The translations under genes and the position numbers were made by a program. The notes beneath the pieces are model-generated. The model saw only the letters and a program-made list of their open reading frames with translations, was not told the DNA's origin and searched no databases. Positions 57,708 through 64,000 of a DNA stretch of 64,000 nucleotides are shown here, piece by piece. Each line of letters opens with the position of its first letter. Within the stretch, counting starts at the first letter, position 1. The stretch lies in assembly GCF_958450345.1 (NCBI RefSeq), contig NC_088782.1, positions 97,289,358 to 97,353,357 of the forward strand, in the 5' to 3' direction. This DNA comes from Calliphora vicina (lineage: Eukaryota; Arthropoda; Insecta; Diptera; Calliphoridae).

Positions 57708-58122
57708 AGGTATTTATAGACTGCAATACTGAGTATTAATATTTGTCAAAAATTCAAGTATCATAATACAATTTCATCAACTAAACAAAATTTGTATTAT
57801 ATTTTCAAAAAATACGAATGATTTTTTTGATTTACGGTCGGTATTCAAAATTTGTTTAAAACAATTCAAAAACTTTTTATTTTTATATGTATCGGGTATG
57901 TATTTTTAAATACAAATAAGACAAACAAAAATGTCAAGAAATTATAAAATAAACATAATGTTTTCAGAAAAATATCAATCAACAAAGAAATAAAATATTT
58001 GTAATACTATCGTGTAAAAAATAAATGTTTTTTCGAAACGATTTTTTGAAATACCGAATGATTTCAATAATATTTTAAATTTGATAAGTGTTAATACTCA
58101 GTATTGCCGTCTATAAATACCT
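57708..58122. mobile_element. MITE with AGGTATTTATAGAC ends and GTA duplication
   Basis: Left AGGTATTTATAGACTGCAAT ACTGAGTATTAA; right, complemented, AGGTATTTATAGACGGCAAT ACTGAGTATTAA. GTA flanks both ends (57,705-57,707; 58,123-58,125). 415 bp. No coding sequence. Confidence 0.8.
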
Positions 58123-58479
58123 GTAGTAACATTTTTTATTAAAAATATAAAATTTTAAAAATATCCATTGATTTCTATGCATAGGTGATTTCAATAATGA
58201 ATCGTAAAATTAATGTTGCCAGCAGGGACCGAAAATAATAATTATTCTTGAAATTTCAAAGGAAAAAGCCATTACAAGAATATATATATAGAACATACCA
58301 TTTTGATCGTTTTCAACTATATTTTCATAAAATAACATGCTTTTTAAATTCTTGATTTTTATTTTTTATTGTCAAAAATATTTGTCAAACTTTGATTTTT
58401 ATTTTTTTTTGTCAGAAATAATTGTTATTTTTTTGTTTATTAACATTTTTATTTATTTTTTTGCAGAATTTATTCATCG
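58123..58479. other. Intergenic DNA, nothing recognised
   Basis: AT-rich flank of the mariner remnant that follows; its 5' UTR may be included. Confidence 0.35.
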
Positions 58480-59130
58480 AACCGTGATATAATGCAAAAA
58501 TTAACGGCCAAGCAACTAATCAAAGTGGGAGAATTTACTTCACCAATGGGCATTCAATTTTATTGACGCCACGAGCATATCGAAATAATTTCAATACCGG
58601 AAATACACCTAGCCAAACCGCAATTAATCGTTTAATTGCACGGTTCCCATAACAAGGTGCAGTGTCAGACTTGCCACGATCAGGAAGACCGAGAATAGTA
58701 CAGAACCAAGTGAATATTGATCGTGTACGGGACAGTGTTGAAGAATATCCCGACACTTCAACGCGAAGGCGTTCTGGACAACTGGGCATCTCTAAAACAT
58801 CACTTCGAGGTATTCTATGACGTCATTTACACATGCATCCATATAAAGTCCAATTGGCCCAACAACATTAAGAGAGAATTACTCTTATAAATGAAATTTT
58901 TGATGACCGAATTAAATATCTCCAGAAATTCAAAATTCAATTGGCCAGCACGTTCATCAGATTTAACTGGCCCTGATTATTTTCTATGGGTTTATCTAAA
59001 AGAACGAGTGTATTTTAACGAGCCCCAAACTATCGAGCACCTAAAGCACAACATTGAGGCATTAGAACCTGAAACTTTGCGTGCAGTTATGCAAAAAGCC
59101 TGTTTAAGATCCCAATATTATACATCAATT
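58480..59130 (+). pseudogene. Mariner-like transposase remnant with internal deletion
   Basis: The N-terminal HTH region is readable: NRLIARFPQGAVSDLPRSGR PR-like, then NIDRVRDSVEEYPDTSTRRR and ISKTSLRGIL with HMHPYKVQLAQ (58,600-58,865). The reading then jumps to SRNSKFNWPARSSDLTGPDY FLWVYLKERVYFNEPQTIEH (58,918-59,040), the third-aspartate block and C-terminus. About 150 residues of the catalytic core between them (including the first and second aspartates) are missing. Frames shift at 58,820 and 58,900. The C-terminal frame runs to LETLRAVMQKACLRSQ. A relic. Confidence 0.85.
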
Positions 59131-59245
59131 TCGAAGTTGTGTCTTTTAAAAATTTCTGCGATTTCGAAGTTGCGTCGTTTTTGTTTCAGTTTGCGTCGGA
59201 TGACTTCGAAGTTGCGTCGTTAGTGCTTCGATTTGCGAAGTTTTT
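59131..59245 (+). repeat. Short degenerate tandem repeat, CGAAGTTGCGTCG
   Basis: TTTCGAAGTTGTGTC, TTTCGAAGTTGCGTCGTTTT, TTTGCGTCGGATGACTTCG, CGAAGTTGCGTCGTTAG, then CTTCGATTTGCGAAG. About five units of roughly 25 bp, at the end of the mariner frame. Confidence 0.6.
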
Positions 59246-59269
59246 GTATTTTTTTTACTGAAAAATCTA

Positions 59270-59338
59270 TTTTTATACCCTTCACCTTCGTGGGAAGGGT
59301 ATATATACATGGGCACAGCCGAATATAGCTCTCTTGTT
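59270..59338 (+). mobile_element. Minimal DINE-like element, family 2, ends only
   Basis: 5' hairpin TATACCCTTCACCTTCGTGG GAAGGGTATATATA joined directly to GGGCACAGCCGAATATAGCT CTCTTGTT, the 3' end. Only about 69 bp, with the whole interior lost. Confidence 0.75.
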
Positions 59339-60185
59339 AAATACTAAATTAAGCTAAAAAACCAGTTAAATCTGATGAACGTGTATATACAGTGGGGAGC
59401 ACAAATGAATACATGTTTCTATGATTTTATATGTTCTTTATGACAAGGCCTACAACTTTGCCTCAGAGAGTAAATAAAAATTCCGAACTGTTTACAAGAT
59501 GTGAGCGTAAGAAAATTATCACTTTTTTGCAAAAATTGACACCGAGTCACCAAATCATTGGGGACCCATAAATAAAGTGCATGACTGTGGGTAAAACTGG
59601 GAGACATGGGCCTTTTTGTTTTGTCTTTTATCACGTAGTAGTGTCCGTATATGGTTATATTTCCATGACTCAAAAAATCACACACAGTGTAATCAAATGA
59701 GTTTCCACTCTTCTTAATCGTTTATTAGAGAATTTGGATAACTCAATAGTTTTACCATGAACTTAGTTAATACTGGATACGATACCATAATTTTTAGCGT
59801 ATTCAAATGGATTATTACATTCATGAAAACGTATAATCAATATTTCACTGTATATCTCGTTTGCACCTTAAATTCTAATGAGCATTTCGGTAGAATATTG
59901 GGTACAACTTTAAAAACAATTCACTTATAAATAAAGACATTCAATTGGTTTCGTATTCTCCATTTCTTTGTTATTCAAACGCAGTTCGGCTCATTAATAT
60001 GACATTGCCGTCTGTCAGCTAGTCAGTCAACAAATAGATAGTTATAAGAACCCATTATAAAATTATATTATTTCTCTTCAATGTTTTTTTTTTTACTTTT
60101 TGAAATAGCAGTTGATGATAAGTATTTTAAATTGCAATATAAATAATTTATAATTTTTATTTCTTGCCTATAGTAATATAGGCAA
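59339..60185. other. Intergenic DNA, nothing recognised
   Basis: Mixed AT-rich sequence; no gene. Confidence 0.35.
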
Positions 60186-60189
60186 TATA

Positions 60190-60705
60190 TAGTTAGCAGA
60201 GCTGTAAGTGAATCATTCTTTTTGATTTTAATTTACGAATTAGCTAAATTTTGAATTAATTCCTTTCACATCAAAAATAAATTCAATGAAATTTGAATCA
60301 ATTCAAACGAATTAGGCAATTTCGATGCATTTCTAATTCAAATTAATTTATAAAAAGGAGTTGCAATTCGTTTCCAATTCAAATGAATTTGTTAAAGAGA
60401 ATTTGCAATTCATTTCCAATTTGTTTGAGTTGAATTGATTTTGAATTCATTCATATGAATTTGAATAATGAGTTGCAATTCAAATGAATGAAATCAAAAA
60501 TGAGTTGCAATCAATCAAATTCATTTGAATTAGAAACGAATTGCACTTCATTTTACAAATTCATTTGAATTGGACACGAATTGCAATTAATTTTTACCAA
60601 ATTCATATGAATTGACTCAAATTTCATTCAACTCATTTTTTTTTTGTATGAAAAGAATAAATTTAAAATTTTCTAATTCGCGAATTAATTAAAAAAATTA
60701 AAGAT
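60190..60705. repeat. Imperfect AATTCATTTGAATT-rich palindrome
   Basis: GAATTGCAATTCATTT and AAATGAATTTG words recur on both strands. Left arm 60,220-60,430 and right arm 60,480-60,690 are roughly complementary (e.g. TAATTTACGAATTAGCTAAATT against TTTTCTAATTCGCGAATTAA). A likely foldback-type repeat; no target duplication fixed. Confidence 0.6.
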
Positions 60706-62062
60706 TCATTTAAAGATCTGATAGTTAGAGGCATGCATGTAGACATGATGCTCTGTTTGTTCATTTGCTGGGAGATGATCTGTTTAAAGTTTAAACATAA
60801 GTGCGATTAATAAATTAATATTTTTATTATAATTTACATGCAAATGTGTGCCATCTATCAACATTCAATAAACGAATGTTTATATGGATGTGTTCAAATT
60901 TCTAGATTTCGAATTTTGTATGTACAACGTGATCATTTCAATTATAAATTAAATGAACTTTTCGCCTCATTGAATATTATAATCAAGAAACAACAAATTG
61001 ATTCTAATAAAGGCCAGACAGGTTGAACCGATCGGAAAACAGCAACAGAATATAAACATAAGTAGCAAATAGATTTATAATTCGATCTAATACAATTTTA
61101 ATGCTATCTACTTAAGTTTTTAGAACAAAGTATGATAATTTAAATAATATTGTGGTGGATTTAAGAAATCAGCTTTAGAGCAAATGAAATTTTTTATAGA
61201 ATTATAGATGTATGATCATTTATAATTCTGTTACTGAACCGCTCATATTTTAAATGGCTAATATAATTTTACTTTAATAAAGATGTCAAAAAAAAACTTC
61301 GTCATGCTCAAAATATATTTTCCTTAGACTTTGTGAAATACAGATTTTGTAAACAAATGAATTTTTGAAGACACGTTTTTAAAATTTGTTTATATTTATT
61401 TTTAATTTTATTTTAAGTACTTTAAATAAGAAATCGTTTTATTGATTAAAAATCTAAGAACATCGAACTTTTATATAGCATAGGTATTTAAGAGATTCAA
61501 TTTTGTATTTTTGTTGCTACAACCAGATATATTATACAATCGTTCAAATTCGATCGATAACAAAAAATGATCATCGTTTTTTGAGTTTTGCATATTATCC
61601 TTGGGGTCTACTTTGATGCCTAGAAACTTAATCTAAACTGCATTTCTTCAATGTCCATGAGAAGTTTTATTAAAATTGGACTATCTGTTAGAAATGATAG
61701 ATTTTACTACTAAAAATCATAATATGAGTACAATTTTAAAGATTTGGTAATTTAATGATTTTCTTTGCAATTTTTGTGTGAAAATCAGACAGTCCAATTT
61801 TAAATCTGTTAATATCTACCGAATTTGAAAACATTAACATAAAGCTTAATATCATGGCTATAAACATTTCTATATAATACCAATAAAGTTGTATTTCCAG
61901 ATATTTTTCATAAAGTCGGGTTAAAACTAATGTCGTTGGAAAGGCAAAAAACTCGAAATTAAATTAAACATTTTTTTTCGAAATGTTGATTTTTTAGTTT
62001 CTTCAGCAGTCCAGAACAGCTGGCAAGCTGTTTTACATATACATATTATCAATGTATAGATA
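60706..62062. other. Intergenic DNA, nothing recognised
   Basis: AT-rich with no coding motif. TTTTATTAAAATTGGACTAT C near 61,665 weakly resembles the Transib-like right arm. Confidence 0.35.
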
Positions 62063-62070
62063 GATTCAAT

Positions 62071-63193
62071 TAGGATTTTTATCCCGAAAATTCTCGGTAC
62101 AAATTTCCCAGGAATTTTGATAATTTTTCACAACCCGATTAACTGGATTTTTTGTCGGTAATCGCGGGAATTTAAAACTGTTTTTTACAGTTTATTTAAC
62201 TTTATTAATTTTAACAGGAAAACTATTCGAACAAAATACTGGGGGATTATGTTGTAACTCGTTTCGAAAAGAAAATCATTCGAATTTAATACATTATGTT
62301 TCGAAAATATTTTCTTTTGAAACAATAGTTTAATTCCATGGTAGGCGTTCATATTGTTCAGGTTACGATGATTTTCGTCAAACAACCCGAATGTGAACAA
62401 AAGAGCGTAATAGAGCGTAAAAGTACACACAATTCATTCAGTTTCTTGATGTTGTTGTGGATATTTTATTTTTTACCCAAAAGAGCACACAAATTAAATG
62501 CCTCTTTATACCGATGGTTTAATTTCTTTTGCTATTTTTTTGAATGTCCATATTGGATTTTTTTTAAAGTTTTAATTATTTTTTCTCGTACTTTTTTGAC
62601 CGATTTACCGAAATAACACTTTTAAATGAATGATTTAGAAAGTATAATATCTGACACATTTTTAAAAGCTAACGTGAATAGTGTGTATTTTTCTGATTAA
62701 TTCTTTATATAATTGGGGTATTCACACGATCTGCTATTAGTCATATTGTCATAATGTCCTATTATATTATAATAGTTGTTGTTGTGTTTTAAAAAAAAAA
62801 AGTATTATTTTATGACAATAAACAATAAATATAGTTCAAATAGTGTTATTAGTTTAGAACTTGTTTGTTTGAAACACAACAAAAATTGGATTAAACTATC
62901 ATAACAATATAACATTATGACAATATGCCCAAATAGTAGACCGTGTAAATACCCCAAATGTATTAATCGTTAGAAGCAGTACTTTTCTATGGGCTACTTA
63001 AATTTGTATATAAATAAAAAGACATTAAATGAAGATTTTATGTTGATGTACTTAAAACTTACATATGTATGTGCATAATGATTTTAACACTAACTTTTTA
63101 TTTTTTTATATAATACTCCTTTCATTACAATTATTTTTTTCGGGAATTCTCGGGTAGCGGCAATCAAAAAACGTCGGAAAATTAAAAACCCTA
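62071..63193. mobile_element. hAT-like non-autonomous element with perfect 8-bp duplication
   Basis: Left end TAGGATTTTTATCCCGAAAA, right (complement) TAGGGTTTTTAATTTTCCGA. GATTCAAT at 62,063-62,070 recurs at 63,194-63,201. 1123 bp. A second MITE is nested at 62,714-62,956. An open frame at 62,338-62,616 shows no domain. Matches the ends at 18,036 and 41,545. Confidence 0.88.
62714..62956. mobile_element. MITE with TGGGGTATTCAC ends, nested in a hAT-like element
   Basis: Left TGGGGTATTCACACGATCTG C then CATATTGTCATAATGTCCTA; right, complemented, TGGGGTATTTACACGGTCTA C then CATATTGTCATAATGTTATA. AAT flanks both ends (62,711-62,713; 62,957-62,959). Related to 55,941-56,289. Confidence 0.82.
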
Positions 63194-63201
63194 GATTCAA
63201 T

Positions 63202-63555
63202 CTATAAGTATAATGTTATTACAGCTAAATGAGATAAGATTTAAAACCCTTAACACTTCACAATACAATTATCAGTGAGATTGTCAGGAAATATTATCAA
63301 AAGTCGTCGGCACAGAAAACATCAATTTAAAACTGTTCATTGCATTTAATAATCGCTGTAATAACATTATATGTACTAATTATTCTATACATAAAGTATA
63401 TTATTCAATCAGCAAGTCAGCTGTTCCGAACTGCAGCAACAAAATTCGTCAGGCAGAATTCAACACTGTAAACCCAGCGAAGAAAACTGTATTGGTTATG
63501 CTAATCGAAACAGCAAAAATCATCAGATCAGCAACATTGATTTTGATGATTGATT
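63202..63555. other. Intergenic DNA, nothing recognised
   Basis: No repeat end or coding motif. Confidence 0.35.
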
Positions 63556-63559
63556 TTGA

Positions 63560-63940
63560 TTGATTTTGTCATTCCGTTTGTAACTCATCAAAATATTTGT
63601 CGCAGACCCACATTAGTATATATTCTTGATCTTCATAAGATTCTAAGGCGATCTAGCTATGTTCATCCTATATATTTGCCCAAGTCCCCATACAAGGTCC
63701 CCCTCAGAAAATGTCTTGGAAAATTACAATTATCTTATAATAATCGTGATAAAATTGGACATAAACATGTTTTATATGAACCTAAAACTTTCTACCAACT
63801 TTTGTGATGATCGGTCCATAATTGATCCTATTCTCCATATAACCCCTATATCAGAAAAATATTTTATTGTCACATTGTTGAAACTACACCTGTCAAATTG
63901 GTTGTTATTTATTAAGTTTGTTTTCCAAAGTCACCATGGA
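63560..63940 (+). repeat. DINE-like fragment followed by a dispersed repeat
   Basis: TATATTCTTGATCTTCATAA GATTCTAAG, then GTGATGATCGGTCCATAATT GATC and CTCCATATAACCCC resemble the CCATAATTGGTCATAGCTCC unit of the DINE-like elements. From 63,873 TTGTTGAAACTACACCTGTC AAATTGG matches 27,505-27,560. Confidence 0.5.
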
Positions 63941-64000
63941 GGTGATTTTGAATGAAAAATCTTTTATAATCATTAAATGTAAAGTTGGCTATAAAATTTA

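Noticed and set aside
1..64000. Bacterial-type systems, CRISPR arrays, rRNA genes
   Set aside because: The tandem repeats present are DINE-like arrays and microsatellites without CRISPR spacing; all coding evidence is insect gene or transposon.

Overview
This is a eukaryotic window, almost certainly from a higher fly (Diptera, Brachycera, probably a calyptrate such as a blowfly or muscid). The grounds are its strong AT-richness, GT-AG introns, one insect-type cysteine sulfinate/glutamate decarboxylase-like gene, and a dense load of dipteran-style transposable elements (non-LTR retrotransposons, mariner remnants, hAT- and PIF-like MITEs, and DINE-1/mini-me-like elements with GTCY microsatellites). 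The genus is inferred, not proven.

One cellular gene is supported. It is a six-exon, minus-strand Csad-like gene (cysteine sulfinic acid decarboxylase; closest fly gene as I recall it is Drosophila CG5618) from the ATG at 53710 to the stop at 29194. All splice sites are canonical and the phases are compatible. The spliced product is 519 residues and keeps the PLP lysine, the PLP-binding aspartate and the stacking histidine. Exon 1 is separated from exon 2 by an intron of about 19.7 kb that holds many transposons.

Layout: 1-13,000 is mostly decayed non-LTR retrotransposons of the type with an RNase H domain (plus strand at 1-2190 and 4680-6270; minus strand at 10,520-13,000), with a DINE-like insertion splitting the first. 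13,000-21,000 is AT-rich non-coding DNA with a hAT-like MITE, a DINE-like element and a mariner remnant. 21,000-28,520 holds more non-LTR fragments (including a jockey-like 3' end), a long-inverted-repeat element and a second mariner. 29,194-53,710 is the Csad gene with its intronic MITEs, a tRNA-derived SINE, hAT elements, jockey fragments, a 2-kb DINE-like element with internal tandem repeats, and a Transib-like element. 54,000-64,000 is intergenic: an unclassified 1-kb repeat, several MITEs, a full DINE-like copy, a third mariner remnant, an imperfect palindrome and a hAT-like element with a nested MITE.

The most informative observations are insertions dated or defined by the sequence itself: 8-bp target duplications around three hAT-like elements, 3-bp duplications around four PIF-like MITEs, and a 1.2-kb element whose ends are the heptamer CACAGTG, with a 5-bp duplication TGCCG and a matching empty site elsewhere in the window. 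There is no bacterial-type operon, CRISPR array, rRNA, or credible functional tRNA gene. Element family names are inferences from termini, target duplications and protein motifs; no database search was possible.
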